From: Selaginella moellendorffii
Taxonomy: Eukaryota > Streptophyta > Lycopodiopsida > Selaginellales > Selaginellaceae
NCBI RefSeq assembly: GCF_000143415.4
Contig: NW_003314337.1
Coordinates: 849,853 to 913,852, forward strand
Length of the DNA: 64,000 nt
Direction of reading: 5' to 3'
The number at the start of each line of letters is the position of its first letter. Within the stretch, counting starts at the first letter, position 1. Under the pieces are notes generated by a model that was not told the origin of the DNA, did not search any database, and saw nothing but the letters and a program-made list of their open reading frames with translations. Below are positions 54,296 through 62,691 of this stretch, piece by piece. Both the position numbers and the translations under genes were made by a program.

Positions 54296-55534
54296 TAGTA
54301 TTTAATTTTTCATTGAAATTAGAATATTTAGTTTTTTTTGGATTCAAAATATGTCTAAAATTTTGAATAGAATTGTTAGTTCATCTTAAACCAATCATGC
54401 CAACATCAACTTTTATATTTTCTGGACTATATTGACTTTCATTTACTTCTGTTGACATGAGCTCACTTTCTAAGCAAAGGTCAAAAACTTCCAACCCCAT
54501 ATTTACCTAGACAAAGTTTATAAAACGTTTAAGCTCAAGATGGAGGATATAATATTGAGACTCCATCTTGAAGTTACAATCTAAATATAAATAATATATT
54601 ACAAGTTTTGGAGGATAAAATTTAAGAAAATGTTTAGACACAACAAAAGCCCTATCAAACAAAGTCACATGAGTGAACACATTAATGGCTACTCAGCATT
54701 ACAACAAATTTACATGCATGAATTTTTGGAAAAAAAAAATGTTTGACACAAAGGACTAGTAGTTTTACTATTTATCAAAACCTCTTCAATCATGTTGGTG
54801 CATGTTCTACACATTATCTCTCTTTCAAACACAGTGAAAACACAAGAAGAAGCTCCTCCATAGCCAAGAAACTCAATATATCTTTACCCTCGTCCTGTCG
54901 TAAACTCATGGGGAAGAAAAGTAAATACCCCTATAGAATATCCTCTCTCACACATATATTGGGCATAATGGAATCCGAGCAAAAAAACGGGCTGATTCAT
55001 TCTTAAAGGGAATATTTATAGAATATTTATGCTCTAAGATGCTCTACAACATGGATCAAACAGCCCTTTAGCATGAAAAGAACCCATGACCTACAACTGT
55101 AGAAATCAACAACTAAAGAGAGAGCAAATGCCTAAGAGAGGTAACTGTAGAAAGAGTGTGAAACAACAAAGAAAAATAAAGTGACCATTTTCTTGGAGGC
55201 TTCAGTTGTCCCCAAGGAGTGTCACAACTATGACTTTGGGTATCAAAAGCTACTTATCAGCTAGTCCTTTTAAATATTCTTTCTTTACTACCATGACAGT
55301 AGGAGGTCGGTATTGCTGGACCTGTTATCAGTTCCCACTTGACCTAGTTAAGAAACTGGTCAATAACCATGCACTTAAATTGGATAAACATAAAGTAGGA
55401 ACCCTATAAGTTTTTTGTTGAGCATACTCAACCTGGTTTGAGAAACTTGTGTCATTGGCTTGCACTTGCTAGTATTAAGAACCCTCGTGAGATTGAGCTT
55501 GATCCTTCAATATTCGCTGGATGATAGCTTACCG
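54296..55534. other. AT-rich region with repeat R3 copy 2
   Basis: R3 lies at about 54795-54965. The rest is AT-rich with no supported gene. Confidence 0.5.
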
Positions 55535-56282
55535 TGTTTGCTAAACACCCTCGCTATCACACCCTTTATGTTAGTTTCATTTCAGTCCCAAATACTATTT
55601 AGATTTGCTCATTTGACATATCTATGGAATGTAAAGATTTTCTTGAACACAATGGTGTTCGTCCCGTGTCCAAATTCACAATTTAGAGACATTCTATATT
55701 TAGTAAGTTTTGAACTTGTCCTAGAGATTAACTCTTGATAGTAAGGGAGATTTGGGGTGAAAGCCCAAAGCATGTGTTTTTCAAGGGGGGGGGGGGAGGG
55801 GGGGGATATGCAGGGGTTCCAAATGTATAGTAGGGATAATAGGTAGGTCGGGTATGGCTGACCAACTTAAAGTATAATCTATGTTTGCATGCCTATCCTT
55901 GTTCTACGTTCGGCTAGGTTCTATATTATACTAATTGGTGGAGTACCTATATCCTCATGTTAGGCCACTAGTATGCTATGCCAGACTCCATTTGGCTCCA
56001 TTTTGCATGCTAGTCTTGGCATTGGGATGTTGGATACCCTAAGACTATTGCAAGTCACTCTATGCTCTTGTCCCTTCGCTCTTTGGGCTTTACACTTGGG
56101 AGTTGCTCTGTGCTCCAGTACCTTTGTTCCTTGGCTCCATGCTTAGGAGTTTGGCTTTGTTCCTTTGTTCAGTGGCCCAAGGCCCTGAAACTGAGGTTCC
56201 ACTCCGCTGTCCTTTGTTCTACTTCATGGTTATTCTATGGTAAATCACCATAGAGTAAAGGGTAAAAACCACGTGCACTACA
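55535..56282 (+). repeat. LTR (R2) followed by a primer-binding-site-like sequence
   Basis: It starts TGTTTGCTAAACACCCTC and ends ACGTGCACTACA. Directly after it, 56283-56295 reads TTTGATATCAGAG, one change from the initiator-methionine tRNA complement usual in plant LTR retrotransposons (TTTGGTATCAGAGC). This marks 55535-56282 as a 5' LTR of a plus-strand element. No gag-pol frame follows, so the element is truncated or decayed. Confidence 0.72.
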
Positions 56283-56404
56283 TTTGATATCAGAGAATAC
56301 GTCTCAGCGAACACTATCCAATGAGATTAGGCAACTAGTCTTGTTGCATACTGTAGCGCATGTGATCATGGGATGAGATTTGGATATACTGTCACCGTGG
56401 ATCC

Positions 56405-56820
56405 TTGGAACCTTGTGAGCCCAAAGCGCTTGTCTCCCTGGGGCGTGGTAGGCCGTGAGCACCGGAAGGATAGTGGGGGATGCGAGTGTTGGGCAGCCGA
56501 GGTCAGACCTCGGGTGCCCGGCTCCACACCCCCTGCTGGACTTCCAGCGCGTGCGCGGGCTGCCGGGCTCCATGGACCTTGCGTGCACCATGTCGGAGTC
56601 GGACTCGGGCTCCATCTCGGACTCGGGTTCCGGCTCGGACATGGACACGTGGGGGTGAAAGCCCAAAGCGCTTGTCTCCCTGGGGCGTGGTAGGCCGCGA
56701 GCACCGGAAGGATAGTGGGGGATGCGAGTGTGGGCAGCCGAGGTCAGACCTCGGGTTGCCCAGCTCCACACCCCCTGCTGGACTTCCAGTGCATGCGCGG
56801 GCTCCTGCCTGCTCGGACTT
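56405..56820. repeat. Tandem duplication of ~243 bp
   Basis: 56405-56580 and 56648-56822 are nearly identical (GAGCCCAAAGCGCTTGTC ... CTGGACTTCCAG). Each is followed by a GGACTCGGGCTC-type minisatellite. The AGCCCAAAGC start is shared with R1, R2 and 60590. Confidence 0.8.
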
Positions 56821-56949
56821 GGGCTTGAAGTCAGGCTCGAGCACGTACTCGGGCTTTTGCTCGGGCTCGCGTTCGGACTTGGCTCCTGCTCAGGCTCAAG
56901 CTTGAACTCGGACTGGGACAAACAGCCATAAGCTGTTGTCCCAGAAAGA

Positions 56950-57735
56950 GGAGGGACTTTCTTACCTATAGGATGATGGGTGGGGAGTGGAGGCTCTCGG
57001 GCAGCTGGGGTTGAACTGCGGCTGCCCAGCTCTGCTTCCCATACAAACGAGAGTTGGCTCGCTTGCCAGGGTCACGTCGTGGCGCTTCGATGGCTCCCCT
57101 TGTGTGCCTCACCTTGTGGGCTTCCCGTGCCCACCGGCCGAAGGAAACGGTGCTCAGCTGCTCTGGTGGCAAGCACGTGCAGCATCCGTCCAGGTGTTAC
57201 CCGATCGGCGATCCAGACGCGGAACTCCCGACGTGGAATGCCTGGGCAGTGTCGCATGTGTGAGTGCTCGTGGCCTTTGGCCGGTGGCGTGGGGGGGGCC
57301 TCCCCAGTATTGATGGGGGGTGGGGTTGTGCAAGGGTTCTCGGCTGCGGAGAGAGCCTCGGCGTGGCTTCCCTGGCACCCACTCCAGCGTTTGGCAGAGT
57401 CGTGCTGTGTGGTCCATGGGCATGGCCTTGGGACCACATCTGCACGCCTGTCGGGCGAGGGGGAGGGAGGCAGCAGTGTGGTCCTCCGAGCTTCCAAGGG
57501 AGGCAAGCCTCGGGGGCGGCACGGCTGCTTGGCAAGGGCCAGCGTCACGCGGCGGGAAAGGGGAGGGGCCCCCACCTGCCGTGCGACGGAGGGAGGAAGG
57601 GGGGAGGACTCTCCCGGGCCCGAAGCGCACGGAGAAGGCGCAGGCTGAGCCTCAGCCTGCGCGCGCGTGAGGGAGGGGGGGAAGGCCCTGCCCGCCTGCC
57701 ACGTGGCACGGAAAAGAGGGGAGGGGGAAAAAAAA
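56950..57735. other. GC-rich region, long open frames, no supported gene
   Basis: Frames of 100-330 codons are open on both strands because G+C is high and stop codons are rare. The translations are Arg/Pro/Ala-rich and match no family I recognise. Confidence 0.5.
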
Positions 57736-57739
57736 GTGG

Positions 57740-58080
57740 CCCGGAATGTCTGGGGCCCAAAACGCGCGATTTTTCGCGAAAAGTTGGAAAGGTACCACGT
57801 GTTCCGCGGGCTTTTTTTGGGGCCCAAAACGCGCGATTTTTCACGAAATGTTGGGGAGGTACCCCACATTTCGCGGGGCGCGTTTTGGGGCCCAAAACGC
57901 GCGATTTTTCGCGAAAAGTTGCAAGGGTACCACGTGTTCCGCAGGCTTTTTTTGGGGCCCAAAACACGCGATTTTTCACGAAATGTTGGAGAGGTACCCC
58001 ACATTTCGCCCCAAAACGCGGTCTTCGTGAATTGTTGGGGAGGTACCACATGTCCCGCGGGCGTGCGTTTTGGCACCCAA
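57740..58080. repeat. ~66-bp tandem repeat (GGGGCCCAAAACGCGCGA...)
   Basis: About four and a half units are present. Each holds GGGGCCCAAAACGCGCGATT, then TTTCGCGAAAAGTTG or TTTCACGAAATGTTG, then GGTACC and either CACGTGTTCCGCGGGC or CCACATTTCGCGGGGC. Two unit types alternate, so the higher-order period is about 130 bp. The units are rich in short palindromes (GGGCCC, CGCGCG, TTCGCGAA, GGTACC). Confidence 0.88.
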
Positions 58081-58169
58081 AAAGAACACGGGATTGTGGA
58101 GGTACGCTGCAGCTTTGGATCAGCTGCCCCACACTATAAGAGTAGGGGGAGTGTGAAATATTTCAGAGT

Positions 58170-58282
58170 GGGTTCAAACCATGACTATGGCACTGGATCC
58201 CATCAGACCTCCAAAGTTAAGCGTCCCTGGGCTTGAATAGTACTGGGCTGGGTGACCACCCGGGAAGTCCAAGTGACCCCCT
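58170..58282 (+). rRNA. 5S rRNA-like gene (divergent), with T-run terminator
   Basis: The sequence GGATCCCATCAGACCTCCAA then AGTTAAGCGTCCCTGGG matches plant 5S rRNA, including the internal control region: A box (AGTTAAGCGT), intermediate element (ATAGTACTGGGCTGG) and C box (GGGTGACCACCCGGGAAGTC). It is about 113 bases rather than 120; roughly four bases are missing from each side near the outer helix, which could still close (GGGT with ACCC). A run of T starts at 58284, as in a Pol III terminator. It could be a variant 5S gene, a pseudogene or the head of a 5S-derived SINE. Confidence 0.72.
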
Positions 58283-58454
58283 CTTTTTTTTTTTCCTTAC
58301 AAGTCATTTATTTTTGTAAGATCACTGTTTTAATATATAGACTTTGAGTATTTTTCCATAGCATATAAGTGTATGGTCCTTAAATACTACTTACAATTGT
58401 CAATGTAAGGTGTATTTGCCAAATTGTGTCATTAGTTAGTTATTAACTAGGATA

Positions 58455-58770
58455 TAAGTCACAAAGAATGTGTTGTGACTGTCACCACGTGGCATGGCAA
58501 GCAAGTCCAAACATATGTATTTCACATGGCATACAAGGACACTAAACTCTAACTATGAGAACAAGCCAAAGGGCATGCCACGTGTCAATGTGACACACAT
58601 TGAAAACCATAAAACTCACCAAAGCACATGCCACGTGTCAATGTGGCACACATTGAAAACCATAAAACTCTGAGCATAAACCAAAGTGCATGCCATGTGT
58701 CAATGTGGCACACATTGAAAACCATAAAACTCTATGAGATCAAACCAAAGGCCATGCCACGTGTCAAAAT
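58455..58770. repeat. ~60-bp tandem repeat with GCCACGTGTCAATGTG
   Basis: Three clear units of the form CATGCCACGTGTCAATGTGG, CACACATTGAAAACCATAAA, ACTC... lie at about 58574-58740, with decayed neighbours. CCACGTGTCA contains the G-box core CACGTG. Confidence 0.8.
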
Positions 58771-58787
58771 AAAACTCGGATATATCC

Positions 58788-59612
58788 AGGGCCAGACACA
58801 TCCGGGGCCAGGCATATCGGGTGCCCGACATGTCCGGGGCCCGACATGTCCGGGGCCAGATATGTCCGGGTGCCCGACATGTCCGGGGCCCGATATATCT
58901 GGGGCCGGACATGTCCGGGGCCCGACATGTCCAGGGGCCCGAGATGTCCAGGGCCCGACATGTCCGGGGCCCGATATATCTGGGGCCGGACATATCGGGT
59001 GCCCGACATATCCGGGGCCGGACATATCCGGGGCCCGATATATCCAGGGCCGGACATATCGGGTGCCCGACATATCCGGGGCCGGACATGTCCGGGGCCC
59101 GACATATCCGGGGCCGGACATGTCCGGGGCCCGACATATCCGGGGCCGGACATGTCCGGGGCCCGACATATCGGGTGCATATCCGGGGCCCGAGATGTCC
59201 AGGGCCCGACATGTCCGGGGCCCGATATATCTGGGGCCGAACATATCGGGTGCCCGACATATCCGGGGCCGGACATGTCCGGGGCCCGATATATCCGGGG
59301 CCGGACATGTCCGAGGCCCGATATATCCGGGGCCGGACATATCGAATGCCCAACATATCCGGGGCCGGACATGTCCGGGGCCCGAGATGTCCAGGGTCCG
59401 ACATGTCAGGGGCCCGATATATCTGGGGCCGGACATATCGGGTGCCCGACATATCCGGGGCCGGACATGTCCGGGGCCCGACATATCCGGGGCCGGACAT
59501 GTCCGGGGCCCGACATCCGACATATCGGGTGCCCGACATGTCCGGGGCCCGACATATCGGGTGCCCGACATATCTGGGGCCCGACATGTCCGGGGCCTGA
59601 GGTATGCCACAT
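58788..59612. repeat. 16-bp minisatellite GACATRTCCGGGGCCS (~51 units)
   Basis: The unit is 16 bp with occasional 17-bp forms. Variants GACATATCGGGTGCCC, GATATATCTGGGGCCG and GAGATGTCCAGGGCCC recur in a patterned order, giving 32- and 48-bp higher-order periods. Units are near-palindromic (GACATGTC, GGGGCCC). Because 16 is not a multiple of three and the unit has no stop codon, long frames are open on both strands; none is a gene. Confidence 0.95.
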
Positions 59613-60120
59613 GGCATACAAGTGCAGAAGAGGTACCTTCCAATGTTATGTCACGTGGCATGCAACCTCAAAGATGCCACCTCTCCAAGGGTTTGTCACA
59701 TGGCATGCAACCTCCAAGATGCCACCTTTCCAAGGGTTTGCCACGTGGCATCCATAGGTACCACCTCTCCAAGGGTTTGTCACGTGGCATGCAACCTCCA
59801 AGATGCACCTTTCCAAGGGTTTGCCACGTGGCATCCATAGGTACCACCTCTCCAAGGGTTTGTCACGTGGCATGCAACCTCCAAGATGCACCTTTCCAAG
59901 GGTTTGCCACGTGGCATCCATAGGTACCACCTCTCCAAGGGTTTGTCACGTGGCATGCAACCTCGAAGATGCCATCTTTCCAAGGGTTTGCCATGTGGCA
60001 TCCATAGGTACCACCTCTCCAAGGGTTTGCCACGTGGCATGCTATAAGTACATAAAAGTATGCCACATGGCATGCCACCTCATCCAAACCATCCGTCTGA
60101 ATGCCACCTTCTAAAAGGTA
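59613..60120. repeat. ~82-bp tandem repeat with TGCCACGTGGCA palindromes
   Basis: Units contain two half-units of the form CTCCAAGGGTTTGTCACGTG, GCATGCAACCTC... and CTTTCCAAGGGTTTGCCACG, TGGCATCCATAGG..., repeated about four times. Each half carries a CACGTG G-box core within the palindrome TGCCACGTGGCA or a variant. Confidence 0.88.
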
Positions 60121-60160
60121 TAGCTCATGGCATATAAATTGCTCAAAATGTATGCCACGT

Positions 60161-60196
60161 GGCAAACCCTACCCTACCCTAAACCCTAAACCCTAC
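60161..60196. repeat. Short degenerate CCCTAAA array
   Basis: AAACCCTACCCTACCCTAAA followed by CCCTAAACCCTA lies at the edge of the G-box minisatellite. It is C-rich on the plus strand. Confidence 0.9.
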
Positions 60197-61286
60197 GCTT
60201 GCACATGGCATAGTGTTGCGTTCCATACATTGAGCCAGTGTGCCATCTTTAGAGCACGTGGAATAACACGTGGCGATATAAGTTACTACGAAAAAAAACA
60301 ACTCGAAAACATCCAACTTTAGCCGAAATATGAGTTGGCAACACTACATTTACTACCATGACACCAAGCTCGAAATATGTCACGTGACTCTTACCTTGAA
60401 AAACCACTAAAAACAGCACATGTTACATGGCATGAACAGTGTGCCACGTGTCATCCGCTCCTAGGAGTCGTCTCGTGACACTCGAAAAAAAAAAGTAAGA
60501 AAAAATGACCACTTTTTCATTGTTGATGTTGCAGAAGTCGCAGCACTTCCAGATTCTAAGCCCGAACACTAATACATGCTGTGGGGTGAAAGCCCAAAGC
60601 GTGTGTCTCCCAGGGGGGGGGGGCTGTGGGGGGTTCCAAAAGTATAGTAGGGATAGTGTGGGTGTTGGAGGTCGGGTAGCCGAGGTGGAGTCCGAGTTGA
60701 ACTCGGAGTCCGAGTCCGGGTCCGAATCCGGGCGAGCGAGTGCTCTTCACGTGGTATACTGCGTGCGGGGCGAGCTCAAAGTGGGCTTTGGCTTCTGGCT
60801 TTGGCTCGTGGCTCTGCTTTTGCTACCTGCAACATCACACTCCCTGCTCGCCACCACAATGCGCATTGGGACGGGTCCTGGTGAAAGCCGGGAGACTCGG
60901 ATCTTTGCGTGCGGTGGTGGTGGGCTGGCTGGCAGTTAATCCTCCTGATGTGGGGTGGTGTGTGCCTTTGGTAGAGGGCTGCACACCTATTGCTGTGGTG
61001 CAACACATGTGCTTGTGACGGGTCCTGGCCAATGCTCCGGCAGAACCGGGAGACTCGGACGACCAACATGTGTGGTGCGCCACAGCTCGGGCTAGCCTCT
61101 CGCTTTTGTGTGTGTTTTGGGGCAGTGGGGTGTTCGCACCCCCTCCCAAGCACACACCCCTTGCTGTGCTGTAACCGTTGAGTCCGGATCCGGGCGGGCA
61201 AAATTCCCTCGTGTTTGAACGTGGGTGAGCTCAGTCGCATGGGGGCTTAGCTGGTGCTTCACAGCCGGGGAAGTGACGCTCTAGGC
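60197..61286. other. No supported gene; R1-like start at 60570
   Basis: 60570-60660 resembles the start of R1 (GGTGAAAGCCCAAAGCGTG, a G run, GTTCCAAAAGTATAGTAGGG) and is followed by GAGTCCGAGTCCGG minisatellite and GC-rich sequence with short frames only. Confidence 0.5.
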
Positions 61287-61320
61287 TTTAGGGTTTAGGG
61301 TTTAGGGTTTAGGGTTTAGG
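61287..61320. repeat. TTTAGGG array left of the PLE fragment
   Basis: Nearly five TTTAGGG units, G-rich on the plus strand, lie about 40 bp before the PLE fragment. Confidence 0.95.
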
Positions 61321-61362
61321 CGCGTTTAGGCGTTGAGGGTCAAAGACACCCCGTGGTGTTGC

Positions 61363-61509
61363 AATCCGGCGAGATCGCGGCACCACTTTGTGCAATCCAC
61401 ATTCTCCGTGTGCCGTTGTCGAAACGGCATGATTGAGAGCAAGTAGAGGAGGCAAAGGAATGAATTTTCATTCATTCGTGAGCGAGGGAGAGGACAAGAG
61501 ACAACCCGA
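61363..61509 (-). mobile_element. 147-bp PLE tail fragment starting exactly at the ribozyme cleavage site
   Basis: This matches 32475-32621 of PLE-1 over all 147 bp with about seven substitutions and no length change. Its minus-strand 5' end (UCGGGUUGUC) is exactly the first base after the predicted hammerhead cleavage, and its 3' end is GCGATCTCGCCGGATT. TTTAGGG repeats follow without a gap at 61510. It looks like a reverse-transcribed 3' cleavage product. Confidence 0.92.
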
Positions 61510-61624
61510 TTTAGGGTTTAGGGTTTAGGGTTTAGGGTTTAGGGTTTAGGGTTTAGGTTTAGGGTTTAGGGTTTAGGTTTAGGGTTTAGGGTTTAGGTTT
61601 AGGGTTTAGGGTTTAGGGTTTAGG
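61510..61624. repeat. TTTAGGG array between the PLE fragment and PLE-2
   Basis: About 16 units, several shortened to TTTAGG, lie G-rich on the plus strand. The array joins the 5' end of the PLE fragment on its left and the 3' end of PLE-2 on its right. Confidence 0.96.
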
Positions 61625-61785
61625 ATTTTGGAATTGTGATTAGCCAAAAGCACTCCACATTGCTTGATCCAGTGGAACTCAAGAATGCTAGAGATCGGCT
61701 ATGGCAATCTGAGATAAGAGGAAAAACTAGAGAAAATTTATAATGAAAAATTCACTAAAGGGAAAGGAAATACATTGGCATGACA

Positions 61786-61828
61786 ACCCGAGACCGGTTT
61801 CGTCCTTTTTGGGACTCATCAGCCGGGT
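61786..61828 (-). ncRNA. Hammerhead ribozyme of PLE-2
   Basis: All 43 bases are identical to 32616-32658 of PLE-1, although the adjacent sequences have diverged. Core CUGAUGA and GAA, 4-bp stem II and the ACCGGU helix III hexamer are intact. The predicted 3' product begins at the base complementary to 61791. Confidence 0.95.
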
Positions 61829-62691
61829 GTAGTCGCCATGAAAATGGTCTAACCTAGCCCCTCTTTTCCTCTATTTATACCCAGATGCCTTAAGAATATT
61901 CAAGAAGCTTTGAAAATATCCAACTGTTTTAGAATTTCAAAGATCTTGTGGTGGAGTGTGAGCAGGCAAGCTTGGAGGAACAGCCTCACAGACTTGGTTG
62001 TCACTAGCCACTTATCTTATATATTATGATGGTGGTATTGATTGCTATTATTATGAGTTTATTTTCTACAAATTTTGGTTTGTAGAAAATAAAATATGAG
62101 TTTTAATGACATCTTTGTGCAAGGCACAAGATGTGATAGTCCCTTGAAATTTCAGAAAAATTTCAGAGAAGAGGTGGTGGTGATTTTAATTAGCTCAGTA
62201 TATTTCCCTCAAATTTTGTTTGTAGAGAATAGATGTGAACTTCAATGACATCACTGTGCAAGGCACAAGATATAATAATCAATTGAAATTTCAAAAAAGT
62301 TGAAAATTTCAAAGACTGAAATAGGAAATAAACAAGCTTAGTGGTGTGAAGCTTATTCATAGCAGTATATTGTGAACGGTGATGGTGATGGTTATCAGCC
62401 ATGCAGCACGTCCTAATTGTTCCTTATCATGTTTAATAGCCAACCTCAAAAGTTATTTCAAAGCATCAGAATATTCCAAGAATATTCCACTCCGACTTTG
62501 CAAGAGGTAGCTTATTCATAGCAGTATATTGTGAACGGTGATGGTGATGGATATCAGCCATGCAACACGTCCTAATTGTTCCTCATCATGTTTAATAGCT
62601 AACCTCAAAAAATATTTCAAAGCATCAGAATATTCCAGGAATATTCCACTCCGAGTTTGCAAGAGGTAGCTTTGGGCAAGTCCAAGGTAGC

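Noticed and set aside
57072-58076. 334-codon minus frame and overlapping plus frames
   Set aside because: G+C-rich sequence and the 66-bp repeat keep all frames open; composition is Pro/Arg/Ala-rich with no domain.
58628-59923. 431-codon plus-strand frame and several 200-300-codon frames on both strands
   Set aside because: All are translations of the 16-bp minisatellite, which contains no stop codon in its unit.
58788-60120. CRISPR array
   Set aside because: Repeats are contiguous or near-contiguous with no unique spacers, and the genome is eukaryotic.
61287-61624. An actual chromosome end
   Set aside because: TTTAGGG arrays here are short, partly degenerate and flanked by more than 2 kb of further sequence, so they are internal at present.
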